64,000 nucleotides of DNA from contig NZ_CP009278.1 of NCBI RefSeq assembly GCF_000747525.1, positions 2,542,001 to 2,606,000 on the forward strand, given 5' to 3'. Below the pieces are notes generated by a model. It searched no databases and was not told the DNA's origin. It saw only the letters and a program-made list of their open reading frames with translations. This document shows, in pieces, positions 37,731 through 46,108 of this stretch (positions are counted from its first letter, which is position 1; each line of letters opens with the position of its first letter). The stretch comes from Sphingobacterium sp. ML3W (lineage in GTDB: Bacteria; Bacteroidota; Bacteroidia; Sphingobacteriales; Sphingobacteriaceae). The translations under genes were made by a program, and so were the position numbers.

Positions 37731-39050
37731 ATGAAACAACAAGTAAGCGAAGCAAAAGGTAAACTAGGTATATTGATACCCGGATTAGGAGCCGTAGCAA
37801 CAACATTGATTGCAGGTGTAGCAGGTGTTAATAAGGGCTATTCTAAACCCATTGGCTCAGTTTCTCAATTAAGCCGTATTCGATTAGGTAAGCGTACAGA
37901 AGATCGGAATCCATTGATAAAAGATTTTGTTCCTTTAGCAAAATTAGAAGATATCGTTTTCGGAGGTTGGGATGTTTATGCCGATAATGTGTATGAAGCG
38001 GCATCAAAAGCGGCAGTTTTAGAACCACATCAATTGGAGCAGGTACGTGCTGAACTTGAGAGTATCGTACCTATGAAAGCTGTCTTTGATCGCGAATTTG
38101 TTAAAAATTTAGATGGAACACACATAAAGGAGGGCTTAACTAAAAGAGATTTAGCAGATGCAGTACAAGCAGATATTGAAAATTTCAAAGCAACACATCA
38201 TTGTGATCGTATAGTAGTTCTTTGGTGTGGATCAACAGAAAAATACATAGCAGGTTCGGATATATTTGATAGTTTAATGAATTTTGAAGACGCTTTGGAT
38301 CAAAATGACCAGCGTATACCTCCAAGTATGATCTATGCTTATGCAGCATTGAAACAAGGGGCACCATATGTCAACGGAGCTCCAAATTTAAGTTGTGATG
38401 TACCTGCCATCGAGGAATTGGCCAAGCTCAACAGAGTTGCCATTGCCGGAAAAGATTTTAAGACAGGTCAGACCTTAATGAAAACAATTGTTGCTCCAGG
38501 TTTACAAGCTCGCGCATTAGGAGTAGAGGGGTGGTTCTCTACCAATATTTTAGGTAATCGAGATGGACTAGTATTGGATGACCCAGAAAACTTCAAAACA
38601 AAAGAAGTTTCCAAATTGAGCGTATTGGAGGAAATTCTAGATGCTAAGAAAAATCCTGAATTATATGGCAATTTATACCATAAAGTACGCATCAACTACT
38701 ATCCACCTCATGGCGATAACAAAGAAAGTTGGGATAACATTGATATTTTTGGATGGATGGGTTATAAGATGCAGATCAATTTCTTATGTCGTGACTCGAT
38801 ATTAGCAGCTCCAGTAGCATTGGATCTAGCCTTATTTATAGATTTAGCACAGCGTGCCGGTATGCATGGTATTCAAGAATGGCTTTCATTTTATTTGAAA
38901 TCACCACAGACAGCACCAGGTCTACCAGCCGAGCATGATATTTTTAAGCAGTTGATCAAATTACAGAACACCTTGCGCCATATGATGGGCGAAGATTTGA
39001 TCACACATCTAGGTCTTGATTATTATCAAGAGCTGGTAGACAATATGTAA
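37731..39050 (+). CDS. myo-Inositol-1-phosphate synthase
   Basis: A 439-residue inositol-3-phosphate synthase, converting glucose-6-phosphate to inositol-phosphate with NAD. The Rossmann start LGILIPGLGAVATTLIAGV, the NAD region VVLWCGSTEKY, the catalytic core LKQGAPYVNGAPNLSCDVPA and AGKDFKTGQTLMKTIVAPGL, and NILGNRDGL are all typical. The length equals the Bacteroidota enzymes (about 430-440). It heads a tightly packed operon of six genes whose other members fit transfer of inositol phosphate onto a lipid; thus its product is probably channelled to inositol phospholipid or sphingolipid. Confidence 0.95.
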   Translation: MKQQVSEAKGKLGILIPGLGAVATTLIAGVAGVNKGYSKPIGSVSQLSRIRLGKRTEDRNPLIKDFVPLAKLEDIVFGGWDVYADNVYEAASKAAVLEPHQLEQVRAELESIVPMKAVFDREFVKNLDGTHIKEGLTKRDLADAVQADIENFKATHHCDRIVVLWCGSTEKYIAGSDIFDSLMNFEDALDQNDQRIPPSMIYAYAALKQGAPYVNGAPNLSCDVPAIEELAKLNRVAIAGKDFKTGQTLMKTIVAPGLQARALGVEGWFSTNILGNRDGLVLDDPENFKTKEVSKLSVLEEILDAKKNPELYGNLYHKVRINYYPPHGDNKESWDNIDIFGWMGYKMQINFLCRDSILAAPVALDLALFIDLAQRAGMHGIQEWLSFYLKSPQTAPGLPAEHDIFKQLIKLQNTLRHMMGEDLITHLGLDYYQELVDNM

Positions 39051-39068
39051 CTCATAATAGCCACATTT

Positions 39069-39105
39069 ACATCTCCCTCGAGGGACAAAACATCTCCTTC
39101 GAGGG
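39069..39105. repeat. Tandem near-identical 16-bp palindromic repeats
   Basis: ACATCTCCCTCGAGGG (39069-39084) and ACATCTCCTTCGAGGG (39090-39105) lie 5 bp apart in the 70-bp gap between the synthase and nucleotidyltransferase genes. The first contains the perfect palindrome TCCCTCGAGGGA. A regulator site or RNA-processing hairpin are options. Confidence 0.5.
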
Positions 39106-39120
39106 TTATACCAATTATAC

Positions 39121-39834
39121 ATGGAATATGCGATTATTGCTGCCGGAGAAGGACAGCGTTTAAAAGATGAAGGATTTAAGAAAGCGAAGCCATTATTGAC
39201 GCTTTTGGGCATTCCAATGATCGAACGATTGATTAATGTCTTTGCAGACCAAGGCGCTAGATCAGTTTTTATTATTATCAATGAAAAGAATAAGGAGCTC
39301 CATAAATTTTTAAAAAACTACGCCTTTAGTATACCTATTCATCTTTTGATTAAAAATACTGAAAGCTCGTTGCATAGCTTTGTTGAATTGCATAAAGCCT
39401 TTCAATATTGGGATTCCTGTTGTTTGACCACGACAGATACGGTCTTCGAACCTGAGACCTTCGGGCGTTATATCGAAAAATTTCAACAAGGTGATATGGA
39501 TGGGTTATTTGCAGTAACACCTTTCGTTGACGATGAGAGTCCATTATATGTTACAGTAGATAATGACCAACGCATTGTTTGTTTTTCAGATAAGAAATAT
39601 CCACAAGCATCCTTTGTATCGGGCGGGATCTATTGTCTACGCAGAAAAGCAATCGATGCTGCTGCCACATCTTTAGCGGCAGGTAACCATCGTATGCGTA
39701 ATTATCAACGATTTTTAATCGATCAAGGTTTGGATATAAAGGCATATCCTTTTGCCAAAATAATAGATGTTGATCATTTGCATGACCGCGAAACGGCCGA
39801 ATATTTTTTATTAGAACAAAAGTTAAAAGTATGA
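39121..39834 (+). CDS. Nucleotidyltransferase (sugar/inositol-phosphate type)
   Basis: A 237-residue NTP_transferase-family protein. The nucleotide-binding start is YAIIAAGEGQRLKDEGFKKA with KPLLTLLGIPMIERLI (GxGxRxxxxxxKPxL pattern), and TTTDTVFEP holds the metal-binding Asp. In this operon the natural substrate is inositol-1-phosphate, giving CDP-inositol or activating an alternative head group, by analogy with archaeal and bacterial inositol-1-phosphate cytidylyltransferases; that is inference. Its stop overlaps the next start by 4 bp. Confidence 0.88.
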   Translation: MEYAIIAAGEGQRLKDEGFKKAKPLLTLLGIPMIERLINVFADQGARSVFIIINEKNKELHKFLKNYAFSIPIHLLIKNTESSLHSFVELHKAFQYWDSCCLTTTDTVFEPETFGRYIEKFQQGDMDGLFAVTPFVDDESPLYVTVDNDQRIVCFSDKKYPQASFVSGGIYCLRRKAIDAAATSLAAGNHRMRNYQRFLIDQGLDIKAYPFAKIIDVDHLHDRETAEYFLLEQKLKV

Positions 39835-40739
39835 GAGTGTATGGTATATGGAGAATGAATGATTTCTCACCCAATCATATCAATAATGATGCGGCCATCT
39901 TTAAGGCCGTTATTGAATTAGTAGAAAAAGAAGGTGTTACTATAACATCAGTTACTGAGGGAGCATTCTTGAAATTGGAAGATTACAACGATGAGCCTAT
40001 CATTACAATGGGGAGATCCAAAGAATTGGTCCATCATTTAAAAATGTTGGAACGAAGAGGAGTACTGGTTATTAATTCTGCTCAAGGCATACAAAACTGT
40101 TTTCGAACCCTCATGACGCAAGCGCTGTTGCAAAATGACATTCCATATCCTGAAAGTGAGATTGTCGCTACCCATTCAGATATAGGTTACCTATTCGATC
40201 GATTTGGATCCCCTGGCATCTGGATCAAACGAGGAGACTTCCATGCCGTGCACAAAGAAGATGTAAGCTTCGCTAGCACAAAAGAAGAAGCAAACAATAT
40301 ATTGGCCGAGTATGCCATACGTGGTATTGATGAGGCTGTGGTATCAAAACATCTCTTTGGAGATCTGGTCAAATTCTATGGCGTAGACGGGACTGACTTC
40401 TTTTATTGTTTCCATCCCTACGATCTGAATCATCATAAATATGCAGCTTATGAGCAGATCAATGGACTAACGGCTCACTATACTTTTGATAAAGAAGCAC
40501 TACAGCAGGCCGCAATACGCGCAGCTCAGGTATTGGGGGTCAGTATTTATGGCGGAGATGCCATTGTACATGCCGATGGTAGTTTCCATATTATAGATCT
40601 GAACGATTGGCCAAGTTTTGCGCCCTGTCGTGAGCAGGGAGCCGAAGCTATAGCCACCCATATTTTTAACCAATTTTCAAGCTATATAGATCATATGATT
40701 TATAAGGATGAAGATTCAACAGATATCAATTATGTCTAA
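39831..40739 (+). CDS. ATP-grasp-like protein of the inositol operon
   Basis: A 302-residue protein with an ATP-grasp layout: an N-terminal alpha/beta domain, INSAQGIQNCFRTLMTQALL where the lid begins, a Lys in WIKRGDFHAVHKEDV, and the ligand-binding end GGDAIVHADGSFHIIDLNDW with PSFAPCREQG. This matches the RimK-like group, which forms amide or similar bonds using ATP. It starts with ATGA overlapping the nucleotidyltransferase stop, so it is translationally coupled. A ligase acting on an inositol-lipid head group is an attractive idea, but no published role for it in inositol-lipid synthesis is known to me. Confidence 0.78.
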   Translation: MRVYGIWRMNDFSPNHINNDAAIFKAVIELVEKEGVTITSVTEGAFLKLEDYNDEPIITMGRSKELVHHLKMLERRGVLVINSAQGIQNCFRTLMTQALLQNDIPYPESEIVATHSDIGYLFDRFGSPGIWIKRGDFHAVHKEDVSFASTKEEANNILAEYAIRGIDEAVVSKHLFGDLVKFYGVDGTDFFYCFHPYDLNHHKYAAYEQINGLTAHYTFDKEALQQAAIRAAQVLGVSIYGGDAIVHADGSFHIIDLNDWPSFAPCREQGAEAIATHIFNQFSSYIDHMIYKDEDSTDINYV

Positions 40740-41658
40740 CTCAGAAGATAATTTATTTGAACAATCACTCAAATCCAACGATACAGAGGAACGTATCGAT
40801 ATCTGGTTTTACAGACCCATAGGCTATCGTATTGCGCAGTTGTGTGCTTCACGAGGCATTACCCCCAATGCAGTGACGATTACCAGTATATTCTTCGGGG
40901 TAGGAGCAGGTATCCTGTTCTACTATGGAGATTTATGGATCAATATCATCGGTATGCTCTTGTTGATCTTTGCCAACTCCTTGGATAGTGCCGATGGCCA
41001 ATTGGCACGTTTAACAGATAATAAAAGTCGTTTTGGTCGTATTTTAGATGGTTTCGCTGGAGATTTTTGGTTTGCCTCTATCCACATAGCCCTATGTTTT
41101 CGGTGTATGGACCAAGGTTGGTCCGCTTGGATATGGGTACCAGGTGTGCTAGCAGGTGTTTCCCATGTTTTCCAATCAGCTATGGCCGATTATTATCGCA
41201 ATGTGCATTTGTATTTCATCAAAGGCAAGGCCGGTAGTGAATTGGACAATTCGACCGACTTACAACAAGAATTAGATAAGATGAGTTGGAAACATGATTT
41301 TTTTCAAAAGTTTGTTTTAAACGGCTATAAAAACTACACCAGATTACAGGAAAATCTATCCCCCAAATTGCAGGATCTTTTACTAATTGTCAAGCAAAAG
41401 TACGCCGATACTATGCCAGCAGAATTCGTGTCCAGATTTCGAATTTTAAATCGACCATTAATGAAGTATACCAATATTGTTCAATTTAATACAAGGGTAC
41501 TTTTCCTGTTTCTCTGGCTATTTATAGATCAAGTATGGTTGTATTTTTTCTTTGATATGTTTGTATTGAACCCTATCTTGATCTATATGTGCAGGAGACA
41601 AGAACAAGTGAGTGCTATATGCATACAAAAATTAGGTCAATCAGTAGATGAGGCGTAA
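40732..41658 (+). CDS. CDP-alcohol phosphatidyltransferase
   Basis: A 308-residue multi-helix membrane enzyme. The family signature DG(x2)AR(x8)G(x3)D(x3)D is complete: SADGQLARLTDNKSRFGRIL followed by DGFAGD near residues 84-110. It transfers a phospho-alcohol, here plausibly inositol-1-phosphate, onto a CDP-diacylglycerol (or the reverse arrangement with CDP-inositol). It is longer than classical PgsA/PssA because of a cytoplasmic loop (GSELDNSTDLQQELDKMSW). The start at 40732 overlaps the ATP-grasp gene by 8 bp; an in-frame ATG at 40708 is possible too. Confidence 0.92.
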   Translation: MSNSEDNLFEQSLKSNDTEERIDIWFYRPIGYRIAQLCASRGITPNAVTITSIFFGVGAGILFYYGDLWINIIGMLLLIFANSLDSADGQLARLTDNKSRFGRILDGFAGDFWFASIHIALCFRCMDQGWSAWIWVPGVLAGVSHVFQSAMADYYRNVHLYFIKGKAGSELDNSTDLQQELDKMSWKHDFFQKFVLNGYKNYTRLQENLSPKLQDLLLIVKQKYADTMPAEFVSRFRILNRPLMKYTNIVQFNTRVLFLFLWLFIDQVWLYFFFDMFVLNPILIYMCRRQEQVSAICIQKLGQSVDEA

Positions 41659-42634
41659 ATTTTACAAGGCACTATTTTTAATCCTCGGCATCCTAACATT
41701 GTTGTGGATGATCTATCGCATAGGACCTCATACCATTTGGGACAATATGCTACAGGTGGGGTGGTGGTTTGTACCGATATTATTGAGTTGGTTTGTTATT
41801 TATTTAATGAATGCAGTGGCATTTCGTCATATTATAGTAGAAGCACAACGACCAGAAACACGATTGTCATTCTCGACTATTATGCAACTGACTGTTTCAG
41901 GTTATAGCATTAATTATGTTACACCCTTTGTAGCCTTAGGCGGAGAACCATATCGTATCATGGCACTTACACCAGCTTTAGGACAGGCAAAAGCAAGCTC
42001 ATCTGTATTGTTGTATGGTATGGTACATATCTTATCGCACATCGTTTTTTGGTTAATATCTGTTTTTTTAATATTGGCTTTCGTGCCACTAGGAAAATTG
42101 ATGGTATTGACCTGTTGCTGTATCGTCATTTTGGGGTTGGTGGTTTGCTGGTGGTTTTCTCGGATATATAGATCAGGCTTGGTCGTTTCGGTATTCGAGT
42201 TTCTAACCAAACTACCTTTTTTAGGTAAATACTTCAGTAAACTTATTGCGCATAATAAAGCAGTCTTTGAAGATATCGATATCCAGATAAAAGACCTATT
42301 CGATAACCGTAAAAAGAACTTTTATGCTGCTCTTTCTTGGGAGTTCTTTGCAAGGGTAGTAGGCTGCGCCGAACTTTATTTTATCGGTATAGCATTAGGG
42401 CTCAATATGGATGTCATTCAGGCTTTTATAGTTAGCTCGGGTTCCTCGTTATTTGCCAATTTAATTTTTTTTCTACCCATGCAGTTGGGTACGCGCGAGG
42501 GTGGTTTGGCGATGGCATTAGTCAGTATTGGTTTCCCAGCCTCAGTAGGAGTGATCATGGGTTTGGCCACTCGTATTCGAGAAATAGTATGGATCGGAAT
42601 CGGGTTGATCTGGATGAGTATAGTCCGAAAATAA
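41648..42634 (+). CDS. Flippase-like UPF0104/LPG-synthase TM family protein
   Basis: A 328-residue integral membrane protein with about eight helices, matching the LPG synthase transmembrane (UPF0104, AglD2/GtrA-neighbour) family. Motifs include GGEPYRIMAL near residue 98 and a late PMQLGTREGGLAMALVSIG, the polar loop that characterises the family. In other systems such proteins flip lipids. Its 11-bp overlap with the CDP-alcohol phosphatidyltransferase gene supports a role in moving the inositol lipid to the outer leaflet; that is inference. Confidence 0.88.
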   Translation: MRRKFYKALFLILGILTLLWMIYRIGPHTIWDNMLQVGWWFVPILLSWFVIYLMNAVAFRHIIVEAQRPETRLSFSTIMQLTVSGYSINYVTPFVALGGEPYRIMALTPALGQAKASSSVLLYGMVHILSHIVFWLISVFLILAFVPLGKLMVLTCCCIVILGLVVCWWFSRIYRSGLVVSVFEFLTKLPFLGKYFSKLIAHNKAVFEDIDIQIKDLFDNRKKNFYAALSWEFFARVVGCAELYFIGIALGLNMDVIQAFIVSSGSSLFANLIFFLPMQLGTREGGLAMALVSIGFPASVGVIMGLATRIREIVWIGIGLIWMSIVRK

Positions 42635-42646
42635 ATATAAAAAGAT

Positions 42647-43354
42647 ATGAATAAACTTACAGGTATAGCAGGTATTTTAGTCGATTATGGCGGTACATTA
42701 GACACCAATGGAAGACACTGGACCTCGGTATTTTGGGAGCAATACCAATTGGAAGGTATACCGGTTCGGAAAGAAGAGTTTTATCAAGCATACGTTTACG
42801 CAGAACGTAAAATGGCCTTAGAACCTATTATTAAATCGCATTTTACATTCAAAGATGTGCTGTTTGTTAAAATTCAGGCACAATTTGAATATTTAAAGCT
42901 GGAATCGTTGATGTCAAGCCTTGGCACTAATATCGTGCTGGCATGCCATGTTTTAGTATTGACATCTTTAAAACGTGCGAAGCCCTTATTAGCGTCCTTG
43001 TCCAAACAGTATAAGTTGGTCATGGTATCGAATTTTTATGGCAATCTCGAAAACATATTAGCAGATTACCATATAGGGCAGTATTTTGATAGTGTCGTTG
43101 AATCGGCACGTGTAGGTGTACGTAAGCCTGATCCCGAAATATATACATTAGGTGTTCAAGCTATTGATCTTCCTGCCTCTAGCTGTGTCGTCTTAGGGGA
43201 TTCTTATAGTAAAGATATGGTGCCAGGAAAATTAAATGGATGCACCACGATTTGGTTGAATGTTGATAGTTGGGAAGAAGCAGATTTGGAATCTAGCAGT
43301 GCAGCAGACCATATTATAACCGATGTTTTGCAATTAAAGGAATTCTTGATCTAA
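42647..43354 (+). CDS. HAD hydrolase, putative inositol-lipid phosphatase
   Basis: A 235-residue HAD-superfamily phosphatase. Motif I reads VDYGGTLD: the nucleophile Asp remains but the acid/base Asp two places on is Gly (usual DxDGT). Motif II is VSNFYGN, motif III includes GVRKPDPEIY, and motif IV is LGDSYSKDM. The last gene of the inositol operon, 12 bp after the flippase gene; the natural reading is removal of phosphate from phosphatidylinositol phosphate to give phosphatidylinositol, as in the Bacteroides pathway. The altered motif I might slow turnover or reflect another acid/base residue. Confidence 0.86.
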   Translation: MNKLTGIAGILVDYGGTLDTNGRHWTSVFWEQYQLEGIPVRKEEFYQAYVYAERKMALEPIIKSHFTFKDVLFVKIQAQFEYLKLESLMSSLGTNIVLACHVLVLTSLKRAKPLLASLSKQYKLVMVSNFYGNLENILADYHIGQYFDSVVESARVGVRKPDPEIYTLGVQAIDLPASSCVVLGDSYSKDMVPGKLNGCTTIWLNVDSWEEADLESSSAADHIITDVLQLKEFLI

Positions 43355-43376
43355 TTCCTTAAGTTGTTCTCTTGAG

Positions 43377-43432
43377 ACCTCCACTACTACCGGCTTTCTT
43401 GATTTCTGCCGGTGGTATTTGGAGGTTTGTTT
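43377..43432 (+). terminator. Terminator of the inositol operon
   Basis: An imperfect long stem: ACCTCC...ACCGGC pairs with GCCGGT...GGAGGT, then TTTGTTT. It comes 22 bp after the HAD gene and before the convergent SDR gene. Confidence 0.65.
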
Positions 43433-43469
43433 AATTGTATTTTTGACGATAAACAGTTAATGTACCTAT

Positions 43470-44216
43470 CTAGAATGCAAGCATTCCGCCATCTATAACA
43501 TGCTCTTCTCCGGAAATGAATGAAGAATCGTCTGAAGCTAAGAATAATATTAACATAGAAACTTCTCTAGGTTGTGCAACCCTACCTAAGGGAATGAAGT
43601 TTAGGCCATCACCGGCATCCTCATTAGTAGCTTCTACCATCATGGGTGTATGAATAAATCCTGGATGTACGGAGTTTACACGAATATTATTAGGGCCATA
43701 TTCGACAGCTGCACTTTTTGTCATTCCTCTAACTGCAAATTTACTAGCCGTATAGGCGACGCTAGGAACACCATAATGAGCTCTGAATCCGGCTGAAGAA
43801 GAAATATTGATGATTGAACCTTTACCTAATTTAATCATAGATGGAATAACGGATTTCATTCCGAAAAAAACACCGTCTTGGTTAATTCTACAAACTCTAT
43901 AATATTCTTCTTCACTTAGATCTGCAGTTTTTGAAATATTACCTAATATTCCTGCATTGTTGACTAAAATGTTGATTGTACCAAATTTTTCCTCTCCAAG
44001 TTTTACTACTTTTTTCCAATCTTCTAGACTAGAAACATCATGTTTAATGAACAATGCATTATCACCAAGTTCATTAGCCAAAGCTCGTCCAACTTCTTCA
44101 TTTACATCTGTTAAAATTACCTTAGCACCCTCTTCTATAAATACTCTAGCATGCGATTCCCCCATTCCACGTGCAGCGCCCGTTATAAGAGCAATTTTTC
44201 CTTCTAACTTTTTCAT
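43470..44216 (-). CDS. Short-chain dehydrogenase/reductase
   Basis: A 248-residue classical SDR. The cofactor motif is TGAARGMG near residues 12-20, acidic Asp in LTDVNEEVG suggests NAD(H), followed by NNAGILG, catalytic Ser in INISSSAGF, and Tyr-Lys in YTASKFAVRG near 155-160, with the late PGFIHTPM and DGGMLAF. Relatives include 3-alpha-hydroxysteroid dehydrogenases and 3-oxoacyl-ACP reductases. An AraC regulator gene lies 70 bp upstream on the same strand, and the two might be a unit. Confidence 0.92.
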   Translation of the reverse strand: MKKLEGKIALITGAARGMGESHARVFIEEGAKVILTDVNEEVGRALANELGDNALFIKHDVSSLEDWKKVVKLGEEKFGTINILVNNAGILGNISKTADLSEEEYYRVCRINQDGVFFGMKSVIPSMIKLGKGSIINISSSAGFRAHYGVPSVAYTASKFAVRGMTKSAAVEYGPNNIRVNSVHPGFIHTPMMVEATNEDAGDGLNFIPLGRVAQPREVSMLILFLASDDSSFISGEEHVIDGGMLAF

Positions 44217-44286
44217 ATTATATATATTAAACTTGAATTACATCAAATTTAACCAAGTCAGAACCGATAAACCATGTCAAAACAAC

Positions 44287-45201
44287 CTATTTGATGTCAA
44301 TTTTTTCGATAATGTTTTTTCGGAATTCTGACGGCGATATACCTGCATTGTTTTTGAAATATTTACTAAAGGTGTAAGGATCAGGGAAGCTCAACAGAAA
44401 TGATATTTCTGCAATTGTGTTTGTATTCTGTGAGGAGGATAGTAAAAATTTGGCCTCGCGAATAACCATTTCATCAAGAACAGTTCGAGGGCTTTTACCT
44501 GTTATTTTTTTTACGATAGCGTTTAGATAATTCTGGCTTACAAATAACGTATTCGCATAATAATCAAGTTTTCTTTCTTTTCTGAAATCTTGAATTACCA
44601 ATGATAAAAAATGATTAACAAGTTTATTGTTTTTATTTGTTTTCTGAACGAAATGTTTCGTGTAATGTTCTAATTGATAATCTGTTTCGTAAATTAATAC
44701 AGAAAGCAAATTGCGTGCGGATAGCCTCCAAGTATTTTCTGAAATATTGTTTAACAATTTTAAAATATCAACAAATAATATCTTTAACTCTTTTGCTTCT
44801 TTTTTCGAAACGTCTATAAAAGAAGGCATTCCATAGCTAAGGAAAGAGAATTCTTTCACGGTAAACATATTTTCATGAAGATAATCAAGAAATTTCTTTG
44901 TAAAAAGTATAATGATACCTTTTGATTTTGGAAGTATATCTAAAATTTTAAAAAGCTGTCCAGGTCTGTATACAAAAATGGAATTAGGAAAGAGTTGTAT
45001 TGTTTCACTGTCAATTTCAAATTTTAATTCCCCATCGGTAATTAAACCAAAGGAGTAATAATTAGGGTTTATATGAAATATCTCATGTTCAAGAGGTACA
45101 TCTTCTATAATAAGAAATTCATCACTTTTATTCCACTTTAAGTTTCGAAAATTAATGATGTTTTGAATACTATAATTTTTAATGTCAGACGATTTCTTCA
45201 T
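44287..45201 (-). CDS. AraC family regulator
   Basis: A 304-residue AraC-type regulator. N-terminal cupin sensor (SFGLITDGELKFEIDSETIQ), then two helix-turn-helix units: KLDYYANTLFVSQNYLNAIV and IAEISFLLSFPDPYTFSKYF, with FKNNAGISPSEFRKN at the end. The frame reaches an ATG at 45282, but the ATG at 45201 (MKKSSDIKNYSIQNI) is preferred. The region before it overlaps the small frameshifted membrane-protein gene upstream, just 22 bp away. It may control the SDR gene. Confidence 0.9.
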   Translation of the reverse strand: MKKSSDIKNYSIQNIINFRNLKWNKSDEFLIIEDVPLEHEIFHINPNYYSFGLITDGELKFEIDSETIQLFPNSIFVYRPGQLFKILDILPKSKGIIILFTKKFLDYLHENMFTVKEFSFLSYGMPSFIDVSKKEAKELKILFVDILKLLNNISENTWRLSARNLLSVLIYETDYQLEHYTKHFVQKTNKNNKLVNHFLSLVIQDFRKERKLDYYANTLFVSQNYLNAIVKKITGKSPRTVLDEMVIREAKFLLSSSQNTNTIAEISFLLSFPDPYTFSKYFKNNAGISPSEFRKNIIEKIDIK

Positions 45202-45223
45202 AATTTTACTAATTAAAGCCTTA

Positions 45224-45425
45224 TTAACTATATATCTTCGAACATTTCCATAATACGTAATAATCATAAATAATGTTTCCAATAAAGTTAAATAGAAATA
45301 CGACTATTAACCAAAGAATTCGTCTGTCTTTAGACAAATTTTTATTTTTGATAATGTGATATATAGTATAGACAACAAGAATAAAAGGGATGATAAAAAG
45401 ACCCAGAAAAATTTCTGATGTTCAT
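45224..45425 (-). pseudogene. Small two-helix membrane protein, frameshifted at codon 2
   Basis: The minus-strand frame reads EIFLGLFIIPFILVVYTIYH, a basic turn, then RRILWLIVVFLFNFIGNIIY and YVLWKC..., an obvious two-helix protein similar in style to PLDc_N-type or DUF-type small membrane proteins. It ends at 45224-45226. Immediately upstream the frame is closed by TGA, and the nearby ATG at 45425 is out of phase by one base: ATGAACATC would be ATG-ACA-TC if one A were missing, giving MTSEIFLG. So a one-base insertion (real or sequencing) after the start codon seems likely. Confidence 0.55.
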
Positions 45426-45487
45426 ACGTTAAGAAAGCATAATTTCATAATTTTTAGTTTTAAAAGATTAATACTGTCTTATGGATA

Positions 45488-45718
45488 TTACCGCGTAATA
45501 GCAAAGTAGATTACATAAAACCAACTACAGATACCGTGAAAAATAGCCCATAGTATAGATTTGTTTCTGTCCCATGAAGTAACGACAGCGATAACTGATC
45601 CTAACCCGATACCAGATTTAGTAACGATTTGAGTCGTATTCTCAGTGAAACTCTGCCCGAATACGATAGTCGTAATGGATAGTAAGAATAATATTAAGGA
45701 TATTTTTTTCATGTTCAA
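45488..45718 (-). CDS. Small exported/membrane protein
   Basis: A 76-residue protein with an N-terminal signal-like segment (KKISLILFLLSITTIVFGQS) and a C-terminal hydrophobic segment (SILWAIFHGICSWFYVIYFA) after VTSWDRNK. The signal peptide plus C-terminal helix gives one membrane span. The pattern DRNKSILWAIxHGxxSWFYVxY recurs in unnamed small proteins of Bacteroidota to my recollection. It neighbours the frameshifted two-helix protein (about 60 bp) and may be in a transcript with it. Function unknown. ATG at 45718 or 45712. Confidence 0.68.
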   Translation of the reverse strand: MNMKKISLILFLLSITTIVFGQSFTENTTQIVTKSGIGLGSVIAVVTSWDRNKSILWAIFHGICSWFYVIYFAITR

Positions 45719-46108
45719 TATGTTTTATAATTTGAGTTGCTGCATGGTTTTGGACTAGGTCAATTTGTTATACATCAATCCTTTTTTCCTGAAATTTAGG
45801 TAGCATTTCATAATCAAGTCAGTATACTTACTTTAAAAATACAGTCTTTCCTTTATTTAAGCAAATAATTTTCGCCGTTACTTGAATTTGACTTATTCAA
45901 GTCATTGTTAACATCTCTTTCAAGAACGAAATTATTCCATCAGCACCTTCGTATAGTTTAATCCAACTATTTTTGTAAAAATATCTTTAGAGAGCATTGC
46001 TAAGAATTTCGAGTGAAATTTTATGTTGAATTAGAAAAGAATGCTTGATATAACCGAGTTCCACTATTTTTTTGTATATTTTCTACAAATTTTTTCACCC
46101 AAGTAGAC
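45719..46108. other. Intergenic stretch upstream of crp-like gene
   Basis: 390 bp between divergent genes. One short inverted repeat, ACTTGAAT/ATTCAAGT at 45880-45902, stands out; nothing else is clear. Confidence 0.35.

Noticed and set aside
39061..39120. CRISPR-like repeats
   Set aside because: Only two 16-bp units 5 bp apart, no spacer-length gaps and no cas genes.
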